From Paenibacillus sp. (GTDB taxonomy: Bacteria; Bacillota; Bacilli; Paenibacillales; YIM-B00363): a DNA stretch of 64,000 nucleotides. The DNA lies in the NCBI RefSeq assembly GCF_031177825.1, contig NZ_JAPSKE010000006.1, positions 248,001 through 312,000 of the forward strand, written 5' to 3'. Below are positions 8,534 to 16,724 of this stretch, piece after piece (within the stretch, counting starts at the first letter, position 1; each line of letters opens with the position of its first letter). Made by a program: the position numbers and the translations under genes. The notes beneath the pieces were generated by a model that made no database searches, was not told the origin of the DNA, and was given only the letters and a program-made list of their open reading frames with translations.

Positions 8534-9058
8534 TCACCTCCTTCGGTACGGGATCAACGACAAACACTGTATAAAGAAACATAGGGTAATAACCCAGGAT
8601 GCAACAAAGAAGTTCGACGCAATCATCCCGACGGAAATCCACTTCATGTATGGAAAAAGTCGGTTCCCCGCAATAGGGTCGAAGGAAGCGTTCGGTGCAA
8701 ATCCAATCGCCAACAAGATGGATACGGAAAGTAAAATATATTGGATCCACACATCGGGCGAAGGGATGAAAAGAACTGTCCCAAAAATTCCTACTGAAAT
8801 AAGGAAGCAGCCCGACATCGTTTTGAAGTGAAAGCCGCCGCTGAAGGCGCGGAGCAAAGAAAATGAGAGAAGCGCGATGACAGACTCTATCGGTTTTCCC
8901 GCAAAAAGTCCGATCAAGAGGGTAACGACGACAATCGCGAAGCCATTCATATAGATTTTCAACGCATACGTTAATACTTCCTTACTTATTGGAAAGCTCT
9001 TCGATGTCGTATTCCGGTCGATCCATCCCGCAATCCGGTTCGCCGTCGTTTCAATCAT
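8534..9058 (-). CDS. agrB: AgrB-like membrane peptidase for the autoinducer precursor
   Basis: A 174-residue integral membrane protein with five to six hydrophobic segments. The AgrB signature FSGGFHFKTMSGC holds the catalytic His and, seven residues on, the catalytic Cys of the membrane cysteine endopeptidases that cleave AgrD and form the thiolactone. I start at ATG 9058, which overlaps the stop of the upstream sensor gene (ATGATTGA) and has AGGAG about eleven bases upstream; an ATG at 9085 lacks a ribosome site. Translational coupling to both neighbours is likely. Confidence 0.9.
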   Translation of the reverse strand: MIETTANRIAGWIDRNTTSKSFPISKEVLTYALKIYMNGFAIVVVTLLIGLFAGKPIESVIALLSFSLLRAFSGGFHFKTMSGCFLISVGIFGTVLFIPSPDVWIQYILLSVSILLAIGFAPNASFDPIAGNRLFPYMKWISVGMIASNFFVASWVITLCFFIQCLSLIPYRRR

Positions 9059-9698
9059 AATTCCGATCGCTCCTATATGCGGCATATAAGCAAAATAGTA
9101 ACAAAAGACCGGTAACGAGCGGCGTTATCGAGAAGATCGGGTTGTATTGAAGTAAAAAGTAAGCTGCGGGAACGGAGCAAAACGTAATAAAGTATAAGAT
9201 GAGGAGCGCGATTTGGTACGATCTCAGTCTTACCGGAACAAATGAACTGTGCGGGATGAAGGAGAATCCAATTCTCCTTCTATGCAGCAGCCATCCTGTT
9301 AACATGACTACCGCCGCCGATAATACTTGGATGGCGAATAGGGAAAACTCCGAGGGTTCGACGTCGGCAGGCGAAACAATCGCAGTTGTCACAAGATAAT
9401 ATATTGGGATTTGAATGAATACAAAAGCAATATAACTAGTGCAAGCTACGAGAATCGAAAAATAAAAGGGAATCTGGAACAATAACCACAAAAAGCCGAT
9501 CACTAGTAAGATTTGGACGGCAATGTCGACGTAAGTTAACTCGAAGGTAATTCGCAGGGTGTAAGAAGTATACGAGCCGATCAATGCCGCGAAGGAGATG
9601 GACGGAAGATGTAAATCCAATTTAAAGAGGCGAAACATAAAGTAATAAAGAGCAGCGGTTTCTAAAAAAGAAAAAATCATAAAGAGTGTGAATTCCAT
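9051..9698 (-). CDS. Polytopic membrane protein, AgrC-sensor-like without kinase
   Basis: A 215-residue protein, almost entirely hydrophobic with about six to seven membrane segments, ending in a short charged tail (YRSDRNYD). It occupies the place of the histidine kinase AgrC in an agr locus and resembles an AgrC sensor module in length and topology, but has no H-box, N-box or ATPase domain. First gene of the operon, with AGGAG about eleven bases before the ATG. It may sense the AgrD-derived peptide and control the LytTR protein directly, as membrane partners do in two-gene LytTR regulatory systems (inference). Family membership is judged from topology and context only. Confidence 0.6.
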   Translation of the reverse strand: MEFTLFMIFSFLETAALYYFMFRLFKLDLHLPSISFAALIGSYTSYTLRITFELTYVDIAVQILLVIGFLWLLFQIPFYFSILVACTSYIAFVFIQIPIYYLVTTAIVSPADVEPSEFSLFAIQVLSAAVVMLTGWLLHRRRIGFSFIPHSSFVPVRLRSYQIALLILYFITFCSVPAAYFLLQYNPIFSITPLVTGLLLLFCLYAAYRSDRNYD

Positions 9699-9771
9699 AG
9701 TGGAAGCGTCTCCTCGCGGAAGATTCCGGGTCGAATGCTTATCGCCCTAAATCGTTCCTGCTCTTAATGAA

Positions 9772-9827
9772 AATATACCCTATGATTTGGAAGGGAACAA
9801 GCTATTTTTAGCAGGATTTGCTATTTT
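9772..9827 (-). promoter_or_regulatory. Promoter of the agr-like operon with a direct repeat upstream of -35
   Basis: On the minus strand a sigma-A-type promoter is visible: TTGTTC (9795-9800), a 17-base spacer, TATATT (9772-9777). Immediately upstream of the -35 are two direct copies of AAAATAGC (plus-strand GCTATTTT at 9801-9808 and 9820-9827; 19 bases start to start). Activating LytTR regulators bind paired direct repeats at this position, so autoregulation by the LytTR protein is likely. The repeats also lie 23 bases from the -10 of the divergent SEC-C gene. Confidence 0.6.
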
Positions 9828-9849
9828 CATAGATCGATGGGAACAGTGT

Positions 9850-9855
9850 TATAAT
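9850..9855 (+). promoter_or_regulatory. -10 element of the SEC-C gene
   Basis: A consensus TATAAT with only a weak -35 candidate (TTTCAT near 9825-9830), so it may need an activator bound at the direct repeat just upstream. Confidence 0.5.
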
Positions 9856-9893
9856 GATGGAATGGAAAACGAGAGCCAAGGAGGCGAACGCCC

Positions 9894-10619
9894 ATGTCGT
9901 TGAAGGCGTTGGACGAACGCATGCAAGAGGGGTACAAGCTGTCGATGGATGGCGATACGCTGGCAGCTTGCGACGTATGGATGCAGGTTTGGGAAGGGAT
10001 CGAACGGGAGATGGACGCGCGCGAGATTGCGACCGTGGACCGATTCGACCCCATATTCGACGGGGAGCAGTCCATCGAAAACTGGGCGCCGCGGTTCGAG
10101 ATGGAACTGCATAACGCCATCCTCGACGATCGCGGGTACGCCCGAATGTGCGTCGATTTTTGCAGCGCGTATTTGGCGAGAATGGCGAATCCGAACGATC
10201 CGGAAGGTTTGCATATGCGCCGGGCGATCGCCGAAGCGCAATTCAAGCTTGGCGACTACCGGGAAGGCGAGGCGATCTTCCGGACGTTGACGGAGGAGCA
10301 TCCGACCTGGGCGTGGGGGTGGATCGGCTGGGCGGAGCAGTACGGGAGCTTTGGGGAACAGGAAGTCCAAGACGCGGCCCGCGGCATCGACGTGCTGTTG
10401 CGTGCGCTCGCCGTCGAAGGGCTGGAGGAACGTACCGCTGCGATGGAACGGCTGCAGGATCTTTATCTCGAAGCCGGCCTGACGAAGGAGGCGGAAGCCG
10501 TCGGGAACGCGATGCGGCGGCTGCAAGGGGCTTCCGCTCCAGCGGCCGCCAAGACAGGGCGTAACGATCCTTGCCCCTGCGGCAGCGGGAAGAAATATAA
10601 GAAGTGCTGCGGCGCATAA
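9894..10619 (+). CDS. SEC-C metal-binding domain protein with helical repeat body
   Basis: A 241-residue cytosolic protein. The C-terminal [17 protein letters not shown] is the SEC-C motif (Cys-x-Cys...Cys-Cys), a zinc-binding element found at the C-terminus of SecA and on many unrelated proteins. The rest (about 1-210) is alpha-helical and TPR-like, with repeated A/L/W positions. ATG 9894 follows GGAGG by about ten bases. Divergent from the agr-like operon, with which it may share a regulatory site. Cellular role unknown. Confidence 0.8.
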   Translation: MSLKALDERMQEGYKLSMDGDTLAACDVWMQVWEGIEREMDAREIATVDRFDPIFDGEQSIENWAPRFEMELHNAILDDRGYARMCVDFCSAYLARMANPNDPEGLHMRRAIAEAQFKLGDYREGEAIFRTLTEEHPTWAWGWIGWAEQYGSFGEQEVQDAARGIDVLLRALAVEGLEERTAAMERLQDLYLEAGLTKEAEAVGNAMRRLQGASAPAAAKTGRNDPCPCGSGKKYKKCCGA

Positions 10620-10712
10620 CGTGGCAGCTCCTTGTCCTTGACTTCCCTTCGCTCAGCTGACGTTTCGTACGAAGATTGGGCAGAATGGATAATCGAAGGA
10701 GGGGATCATCGC

Positions 10713-11450
10713 ATGAAGCATCGCAAATTTGGAATGTTGTCGGCCGCCGGCTTATTGTTAACGGTCGTAGCGTGTGCGGAGAACGAGGCGTCGCCGATAG
10801 AGAATGCCCCGATCCCGCTGTCTTTCCAGACAATCGAATCGTCCGATATCGGCCTGCCCGCGCCGCGTCCAGGGGAATGGGAGGAGACGATTCTGGAGCG
10901 ACCGATCGAGGGAGGCACGGCGTACGTGTACGCAATCGCGGACGATTCCGAGCATCTGTACGGCGCGATCGCCTTCGACGGCGAGGAGCGAGCCCGCGGC
11001 GTCGGTCCGGTGGGCGGACCGCAGCCCGCATACGACGACGAGCTGCTGTCGATCGCGGAAATTTCGTTAGCCGGGAAGCGCGTCATCCGGTTTAAGGGCG
11101 TCTACGGCGCGAACGCGCCCGTGGCGGTGTACGCGGACGCGGATTCGGCCGGAGGCGACGTCGTACTGCTTCGCGTGGACACGGGGAACGCTTCGGAGGT
11201 CGACCTTGACGGGGACGGCGCGGAAGAGGTGGTGTCCGCGCACGGCCTGCCGTCGCAAGCCTACGTATACCGTTGGGACGGCGAGCGGTTCGAGTTCGCC
11301 GACGTGAACGAGGCGTTGGACGCGGATTCGGTTCGGTACGTCCCGGATGCAGACGTCTTCGAGGCGTACTCGTCGTCGACGGAGACGACGACGGATTACC
11401 GGTATGCGCCGCAAGGACTGATTCGCGCCGAGGCCGAAAAAAACCGATGA
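10713..11450 (+). CDS. Lipoprotein of unknown function
   Basis: A 245-residue protein. ATG 10713 is chosen because AAGGAGGGG lies just upstream and the protein then begins with a signal peptide (MKHRKFGMLSAAGLLLTVVAC) ending in a lipobox with Cys21. The mature part is acidic and beta-rich, with repeated short D/E-G-D segments (DLDGDGAEEV resembles a calcium-binding or FG-GAP-like loop) and a late YRWDGERFEF stretch often seen in VCBS/FG-GAP-like lipoproteins. It is expected on the outer face of the membrane. No specific family recognised. Confidence 0.6.
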   Translation: MKHRKFGMLSAAGLLLTVVACAENEASPIENAPIPLSFQTIESSDIGLPAPRPGEWEETILERPIEGGTAYVYAIADDSEHLYGAIAFDGEERARGVGPVGGPQPAYDDELLSIAEISLAGKRVIRFKGVYGANAPVAVYADADSAGGDVVLLRVDTGNASEVDLDGDGAEEVVSAHGLPSQAYVYRWDGERFEFADVNEALDADSVRYVPDADVFEAYSSSTETTTDYRYAPQGLIRAEAEKNR

Positions 11451-11451
11451 C

Positions 11452-11480
11452 TTGCGCGCGCCGAATCGTTACAATATAGA
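11452..11480 (+). promoter_or_regulatory. Probable promoter of dapF
   Basis: TTGCGC (11452-11457), a 17-base spacer, then TATAGA (11475-11480), 30 bases before the dapF ATG. Confidence 0.5.
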
Positions 11481-11510
11481 GATATATCCATCCGGGGAGT
11501 ATGATCTTTC

Positions 11511-12512
11511 ATGAATATAACACTGCTGAAGTGTCACGGCTCGGGCAACGACTTCGTCCTGATCGACGAAATCTCGAACGATTACGACATCGACGAGGCG
11601 CTGCGCGTCAAGCTGGTGACGGAACTAAGCGACCGCGGGAAGCTGATCGGCTCCGACGGCCTCCTCTTCGTCCAACGAAGCGAGCATGCGGACGCGCGGA
11701 TGCGCTTCTTCAATACGGACGGTTCCGAAGCCGAGATGTGCGGCAACGGCGTCCGCTGCGTCGGCCGCTACGTATGCGAGTTGTTCGGGAAGGACGAGGT
11801 CGTCATCGAGACGATGAAGCGGGACATCCCGATTCGCCGCGTCGCCGACCTGTTCCCGAACGTGCCTACGTTCGACGTGACGATCGGCGAGCCGAGCCTC
11901 GCGATCGCGTCGCTGCCGATGATTTCGAGCGTGGATCCTCACATCGATCAGCCGATCGAAGAGCTGTCGCCGACGCTGCGGTTCACGGCGGCGAGCATCC
12001 CGAACCCGCACGCGATCGCGGTGGTCGATACGTTCGAGCCGGAGCTTCTCGACATCGCGGAGCGAGCGAACCGGGAGAGAACCGTATTCCCCCGCGGCGT
12101 CAACATGAGCTTCCTGAAGGTGTTGGAGCGGAATTCGGTGTTCGTGCTGACGTACGAGCGCGGCGTCGGGATCACCAACTCGTGCGGCACGGCGATGTCG
12201 GCGTCGTCCTTCGTTTCCTGCTTGCTAGACCGTTGCGACCCGAACGTGCCGATCAAGGTATACAACAAGGGCGGCATGGTGAACTGCTTGGTGGACGGCG
12301 ACGCCGAGGGCATCGCGCGCGGCGAAGCGAGCGTGCACTTGATCGGGAACGCGACTTGGGTGTTCGAAACGACGCTTACGGTCCCTTCGGCGGATCCGAG
12401 CGGCTGGACGGTCGGCGAGCGGACGTACTTCGAGGAGGAAAACCGACAGTACGACGAGCTGGTGGCGTCGGTCGGACGCGAGATCGATCTGGCGTCGTTT
12501 TATAAGCTGTAA
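11511..12512 (+). CDS. dapF: Diaminopimelate epimerase
   Basis: A 333-residue cytosolic enzyme of lysine and peptidoglycan-precursor synthesis, interconverting LL- and meso-diaminopimelate. The N-terminal HGSGNDFVLID, the first catalytic-Cys motif MCGNGVRC (Cys about 77) and the second NSCGTAM (Cys about 225) are all present. It is some 50 residues longer than the classical bacterial enzyme, mainly from an extended C-terminus. ATG 11511 follows GGGGAG. It is transcribed alone between a sigma-A-like promoter and a strong hairpin. Confidence 0.92.
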   Translation: MNITLLKCHGSGNDFVLIDEISNDYDIDEALRVKLVTELSDRGKLIGSDGLLFVQRSEHADARMRFFNTDGSEAEMCGNGVRCVGRYVCELFGKDEVVIETMKRDIPIRRVADLFPNVPTFDVTIGEPSLAIASLPMISSVDPHIDQPIEELSPTLRFTAASIPNPHAIAVVDTFEPELLDIAERANRERTVFPRGVNMSFLKVLERNSVFVLTYERGVGITNSCGTAMSASSFVSCLLDRCDPNVPIKVYNKGGMVNCLVDGDAEGIARGEASVHLIGNATWVFETTLTVPSADPSGWTVGERTYFEEENRQYDELVASVGREIDLASFYKL

Positions 12513-12518
12513 AAATGG

Positions 12519-12552
12519 AAGCGCGGCCCTCCATTCCAGGAGGGCCGCGCTT
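12519..12552. terminator. Bidirectional terminator between dapF and the SDR gene
   Basis: Perfect 14-base stem AAGCGCGGCCCTCC / GGAGGGCCGCGCTT with a six-base loop; A/T-rich tails on both sides. It separates two convergent genes. Confidence 0.85.
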
Positions 12553-12555
12553 GTT

Positions 12556-13341
12556 TCATAACGCCGCCCCTTTGCCGCCGTCGATGTTGACGGACGTACC
12601 GGTGACGTATGAAGCTGCGCTCGACGAGAGGAATGCGATGACGTTCGCGGCTTCTTCGGTGTCGCCGATGCGCCCGAGCGGGACGTCGTGCCGCGGATCG
12701 GCGGCGTATTGCTCCCAAGTAAGGTCCGGCGCCGTTCGCTGCCACGCCTTCTCGATCTGGTCGCTGCGGATCAGTCCGATGCAGACGGTGTTCACGCGAA
12801 TGCGGTCGGGCCCGAGGTCGCGGCTCATCGCCTTCGTGAGCGCCATGCCCGCGGCGCGGCTGACGCTCGTCGGCAGCGACGAAGCGCCCGGCGTCTTCGC
12901 GAACGAGGCGGTGACGTTGACGATCGCGCCGCCGCCGGCGTTCCGCAGGTGCGGGACCGCCGCCCGCGAGCAGTGGATCGCCCCGAACAGCTTCAGGTCG
13001 AGATCCTGCTGCCATGCGTCGGTCGTCACGCGCTCGAACGGTCCCGCCGCCGACGTGCCGGCATTGTTGACGAGTACGTCGAGCCGTCCGAACCGCTCGA
13101 CCGTCGCGGCGACGGCGCGTTCGCAATCCTCCTGCCTCGTGACGTCCGCGGCCGCGAACAGCACCTCCGTCGACCCCGTCTCTTCGACGATTCTCTCCGC
13201 GGCCGCCCGCAGGTGGCCTTCGTCGCGCGCGCAGATGGCGACGGCGGCGCCTTCGCGCGCGAGGCGCATCGCCGTCGCGAGGCCGATCCCTTTGCTTCCG
13301 CCCGTAATCAGGGCGACTTTCCCTTGCAAGCCTAAATCCAT
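12556..13341 (-). CDS. SDR-family protein with catalytic Tyr and Lys replaced
   Basis: A 261-residue Rossmann-fold short-chain dehydrogenase/reductase-like protein. The cofactor motif TGGSKGIG (about 14-21), the NNAG block and the C-terminal YVTGTSVNIDGG are intact, and most of the layout fits 3-oxoacyl-ACP-reductase-type SDRs. Where the catalytic Y-x-x-x-K should stand the sequence reads PTSVSRAAG: Thr for Tyr and Arg for Lys. Related SDRs with this replacement occur, so it looks like a subfamily trait rather than a sequencing error. Substrate unknown; classical SDR catalysis is doubtful. Divergent from the UxaA-type genes. Confidence 0.8.
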   Translation of the reverse strand: MDLGLQGKVALITGGSKGIGLATAMRLAREGAAVAICARDEGHLRAAAERIVEETGSTEVLFAAADVTRQEDCERAVAATVERFGRLDVLVNNAGTSAAGPFERVTTDAWQQDLDLKLFGAIHCSRAAVPHLRNAGGGAIVNVTASFAKTPGASSLPTSVSRAAGMALTKAMSRDLGPDRIRVNTVCIGLIRSDQIEKAWQRTAPDLTWEQYAADPRHDVPLGRIGDTEEAANVIAFLSSSAASYVTGTSVNIDGGKGAAL

Positions 13342-13424
13342 GGCGTGTGCCTCCCATTTTCCCGATATCCCATTGATTCCCTAGTAGTATACCAAATTCT
13401 GAAGCGCACGCCTCTCTTCGTAAA

Positions 13425-13439
13425 TGTATAGCGCTTTCA
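13425..13439. promoter_or_regulatory. Possible cre-like (CcpA) site
   Basis: TGTATAGCGCTTTCA closely resembles a catabolite-responsive element (consensus about TGNAANCGNWNNCA) but has one extra base in one half. It lies in the intergenic region between the SDR gene and the UxaA-type operon, where carbon repression would make sense. Weak evidence. Confidence 0.3.
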
Positions 13440-13492
13440 AAAAGGGTGAGCTATCATGAAGCTGAGACGAATTTCCGAACGGAGGGTCGGCG

Positions 13493-13804
13493 ATGACGGG
13501 GTACAAGACGGTATGGCTGCATCGGACGGACAACGTAGCGACGGCGCTGGAGCCGATCGAGGCGGGCGCGGTCGTGAAGGTGGAGACGGACGGCGAGGCG
13601 ATCGCGGTGGAGCTTCGTGAATCGATCGAATTCGGACATAAGTTCGCGGTACGCTCGATCGGCGCAGGGGAGGACATTCGCAAGTACGGATCCGTGATCG
13701 GCGCGGCGAAGCGCGACATTGTGCCAGGCGAGCACGTCCATGTGCACAATCTGGAGGGCAAACGGGGAAGGGGCGATCGGATTGTCGAACAACACGGAGC
13801 CTAA
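13493..13804 (+). CDS. UxaA-family dehydratase, small (SAF-domain) subunit
   Basis: A 103-residue protein matching the N-terminal SAF domain of altronate/galactarate dehydratases: HRTDNVATAL near the start, GHKFAVR in the middle and a C-terminal GEHVHVHN. In UxaA this domain is fused to the large domain; here it is a separate gene whose end overlaps the next, as in two-subunit family members such as sulfolactate sulfo-lyase (SuyA/SuyB). GGAGGGTCGGCG precedes the ATG. The substrate, probably a sugar acid or sulfolactate-type compound, cannot be decided from sequence alone. Confidence 0.8.
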   Translation: MTGYKTVWLHRTDNVATALEPIEAGAVVKVETDGEAIAVELRESIEFGHKFAVRSIGAGEDIRKYGSVIGAAKRDIVPGEHVHVHNLEGKRGRGDRIVEQHGA

Positions 13805-14966
13805 CGGTCGGAAAATATGGGCGTACCGCCGCCCGGACGGGCGGATCGGCATTCGGAACCATGTGCTGATCCTGCCGACGATCACGTGCGCGACGCAAGC
13901 GGCGAAGCAAGCGGCGGAGCTGGTGCAGGGCGCCTACTCGTTCATTCATCAGCATGGCTGCGCGCAGGTCGGCATCGATTATGAGCAGACGTTCCGCACG
14001 TACTTCGGGATGGGCGCCAACCCGAACGTCTACGGCGTGGTCGTGATGGGGCTCGGTTGCGAAACGCACCAGGCGCGAAGCGTCTACTCGGAGCTCAAGA
14101 AGACCGGCAAGCCGGTCGCGCTCGTGTCGATCCAAGACCACGGCGGTACGCTGCAGGCGATCGCGGAGGCGGCGAAGCACGCGGCTCGCATGGTGCAGGA
14201 GGCGTCGGCGCAGATGCGCGTCGAATGCAATTTGGCGGAGCTGATCGTCGGCACGGAATGCGGCGGCTCCGACGCCTGCTCGGGTCTGTCCGCCAATCCG
14301 GTCGTCGGCCGGTTCAGCGATGCGCTGATCGACGAAGGCGGCACGTCGATTCTCGCGGAGACGACGGAGCTGATCGGCGCCGAGCACCTGCTCGCGGAGC
14401 GGGCCGTAGACGACCATACCCGCAAGCGCGTCTTTCAGGTCATCCAGGCGATGGAGCGGCGGGCGATCGGCATGGGCATCGACATTCGCACGGGCAATCC
14501 GAGCCCGGGCAACATTAAGGGCGGGCTGAGCTCGCTCGAGGAGAAGTCGCTCGGCGCTTCGGCGAAGTCCGGCACGCGCCCCCTGCAGCAGCTGATCGAC
14601 TACGCGGAGCGTCCGAGCAAGCGGGGGCTCGTCTGGATGGATACGCCGGGCCACGACATCGAGCAGATGACCGGCATGGTCGCGGGCGGGGCGCAGCTCG
14701 TGCTGTTCACGACGGGGCGGGGGACGCCGACCGGCTCGCCGATCGCGCCGTGCATCAAAATTTCGACGAACACGCCGATTTTCGAGAAGATGGGAGACAA
14801 CATCGACTTCAACGCGGGCACCGTCATCGACGGGACGGAGTCGATCGCCGCGGCGGCGGATCGGCTGATGGACGAGGTCGTCGCGGTATGCAACGGCAAG
14901 TGGACGAAGTCGGAAATTTTGAAGCAACACGATTTCGGGATTTGGCGAATCGGGCCGACGTTCTAG
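13782..14966 (+). CDS. UxaA-family dehydratase, large subunit
   Basis: A 394-residue protein matching the large domain of altronate/galactarate dehydratases and SuyB: RPDGRIGIRNHVLILPT near the N-terminus, TECGGSDACSGLSANP in the centre and a GRGTPTGSPIAPCIKI segment with conserved Cys residues. I start at TTG 13782 because GGGGAAGGGG lies about eight bases upstream; it overlaps the small-subunit gene by 23 bases, so the two are translationally coupled. Expected to be a metal-dependent cytosolic lyase acting with the preceding subunit. Confidence 0.85.
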   Translation: MSNNTEPNGRKIWAYRRPDGRIGIRNHVLILPTITCATQAAKQAAELVQGAYSFIHQHGCAQVGIDYEQTFRTYFGMGANPNVYGVVVMGLGCETHQARSVYSELKKTGKPVALVSIQDHGGTLQAIAEAAKHAARMVQEASAQMRVECNLAELIVGTECGGSDACSGLSANPVVGRFSDALIDEGGTSILAETTELIGAEHLLAERAVDDHTRKRVFQVIQAMERRAIGMGIDIRTGNPSPGNIKGGLSSLEEKSLGASAKSGTRPLQQLIDYAERPSKRGLVWMDTPGHDIEQMTGMVAGGAQLVLFTTGRGTPTGSPIAPCIKISTNTPIFEKMGDNIDFNAGTVIDGTESIAAAADRLMDEVVAVCNGKWTKSEILKQHDFGIWRIGPTF

Positions 14967-15158
14967 TTCGCAACGTAAGTTAGCGGATGTGTCGCAGTTA
15001 TGCCGAAGTGTCGGGATGGGGCGGAAGTCGCTGCATGGCGTTAGGTTGTGAGTAAATTTGTCCGGCGGTCGGTCGATGCGGGTGATGTGCACCACGATGA
15101 GGCGGAAAATATAGCGGTATGGTGCAAAAGGTGCTGCACGGTGGTGCGGCTGGCAAAT

Positions 15159-15228
15159 AGTCGGAAATACTCCGACTACAGCCCCGCCAACGGGCGCCGG
15201 CTACGAAACCGTCGGAGTACCTCCGACG
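15159..15228. repeat. Two related perfect palindromes, possible operators
   Basis: In the 318-base stretch after the UxaA-type operon there are two perfect inverted repeats: AGTCGGA-AATAC-TCCGACT (15159-15177) and CGTCGGAG-TAC-CTCCGACG (15210-15228). Both share TCGGA/TCCGA half-sites and their centres are 51 bases apart. They could be operators or hairpins. Apart from these and the terminator that follows I see nothing gene-like in 14967-15284. Confidence 0.45.
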
Positions 15229-15237
15229 AACAACACA

Positions 15238-15272
15238 AAGGACCGCCAGGGGCATCCCCCGGCGGTCCTTCT
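15238..15272. terminator. Bidirectional terminator
   Basis: AAGGACCGCC and GGCGGTCCTT form a ten-base stem with a nested GGGG/CCCC hairpin, between the convergent UxaA-type operon and the GntR-type gene. Confidence 0.7.
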
Positions 15273-15284
15273 TCCGTCGCGACC

Positions 15285-15974
15285 CTACCGCCCGAAAATC
15301 GGCGGCACCGGCAAGCCGAGCGACAGCAGGTTCGTGTCGTAAATATGCCGCGTCAGCTCGGCGCAAGCGCGGTCGACGTCGCCGGTGCGCATCGTGTCGA
15401 GCAGCGGCTGATGCTGCTCCCACACCTTCGTCACGTCCTCGAAATGTTGATCCTGCATGTAGAAGTGCATCCGAATCCGCGTGAAGATGCTGGACCAGAT
15501 GTTCATCAGGTTCGGCACGTTCGACTTGACGACGATATATTCATGGAACGCGAGATCGCTCTCGACGAGGCCGACGACGTCGTTCGCCTCGCCGGTCGCG
15601 CGCATGCTGGCGAGGCATTGCTCGAGGAACGCGAAGTCTTGCTCGACGAAAGTCGGAAGCGCTTTCCGAAGCGCGTACGTCTCGACCGTCAGACGAATCG
15701 GAATGAGGACGTTGACGACCTCCTCGGTCGAAAATTCGGCGACGACCGTCTCCTTGAACGGCTGCGAATGCAGCAGTCCCTCCTGCTCGAGCGCGCGCAG
15801 CGCTTCGCGGATCGGCCCGCGCGACCTGCCGATTCGAAGAACGCGAAATCGTGCGTGCGGCGGACCAATTCCGAGCGAACGGAAGGAAAGAAGCCATTTT
15901 CCCAACATAACTGAATTATCTGAATATTTACATAACTTTCCGTCGGGCGTATGATAGAGGCATGAAACGGACAA
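15285..15974 (-). pseudogene. GntR/FCD-family regulator with decayed DNA-binding domain
   Basis: The C-terminal ligand-binding FCD domain is intact: ESDLAFHEYIV with the metal-ligand Asp and His, and the later His-bearing helices (EQHQPLL, LTRHIYD). The end of the winged helix is also readable (SRGPIREALRALEQEGLL). Upstream, the first helices expected of a GntR regulator (IYxxIRxxI...PGxxLxExxLA) are missing in every frame; a SELVRRT-like fragment appears in a different frame just upstream. The open frame begins only at a TTG. I interpret this as loss of the N-terminus by indels. It may once have regulated the neighbouring UxaA-type operon, as FadR/UxuR-type regulators do. Confidence 0.6.
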
Positions 15975-16611
15975 GCCGCCGGCCGCAAACCACTCGGCTC
16001 TCCGAATCGATATTACTCAGCTTCAGGCGATGAACCCGGATGAACGCAGCGGACGCGATTGCATCGGTTGCTCCGCAGCGGATCCGCCCGAATGATGAGC
16101 GCCTGAACTGATTAATATACCATCCTCTGCGAAGGGAGAATCATCCGATGACGCAGCGATAGGCGAAGCATGTCAGCACGCCTCCCGGCATGCGGGTACA
16201 CGAAGGAAGTCGAAACGTACGGAATCTGGAACGTATGTTAGCGCGTGGGTTCATGCCAAGCATGCGTGAAGTCGATCGGGAAAATGTGCATGCGGTGCAT
16301 GTATCGGAGGGTTGACGAATACAAGTGAATAGCGAGTGCGAAAAGTAGCCCCGTTGGAGACGCCGAAGCGATCTCGAACGGGGCTGATTTGCGTTTGCGC
16401 GGAGAGGACGGGACGGCTGATTCCGGTTTATGTTTTCGAATGCGACTCAGCTCGTTCTTCAGGTTTCTTAGTAATAGGAGATTTTCGTTGAGCATTGCCC
16501 GATGGTTTCTTAGCTTTCTTCGGTTGCTTATAAGCAGTCGGACCGCATGTTGTTGCGCTGCGGTTAACTAAGACCGAAGCGAAGATCTCCTTGCAAGCAT
16601 AACACAGTTCT
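15975..16611. other. Intergenic stretch without a convincing gene
   Basis: About 640 bases between the GntR-type remnant and the MFS promoter. No frame in it has a recognisable domain or ribosome site. The only clear structure is a hairpin at 16346-16384 (AGCCCCGTT / AACGGGGCT with an inner GAGA/TCTC pairing) followed by a short T-run. Base composition is more AT-rich towards the right end. It may be the residue of deleted genes. Confidence 0.5.
16346..16384 (+). terminator. Terminator-like hairpin
   Basis: Nine-base outer stem with a four-base inner stem, followed by GATTTG. The weak T-tail makes the orientation and function uncertain. Confidence 0.35.
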
Positions 16612-16640
16612 TTGAAGCGGTCCCCGTTTTCTTATATAGT
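16612..16640 (+). promoter_or_regulatory. Promoter of the MFS-ExoD-peptidase operon
   Basis: TTGAAG (16612-16617), a 17-base spacer and TATAGT (16635-16640): a good sigma-A-type promoter 85 bases before the annotated MFS start. Confidence 0.6.
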
Positions 16641-16724
16641 GAAGATGAATGTATTTAGGAATGGGGAATCGTTCTGCAACACTCGCAACCATCGCCCGAG
16701 CAGCTGACTAGAAATTATTATTTA

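Noticed and set aside
16238..16571. Opposed frames of 60-85 codons in the gap before the MFS gene
   Set aside because: No ribosome sites, no recognisable domains, and the frames span a hairpin.
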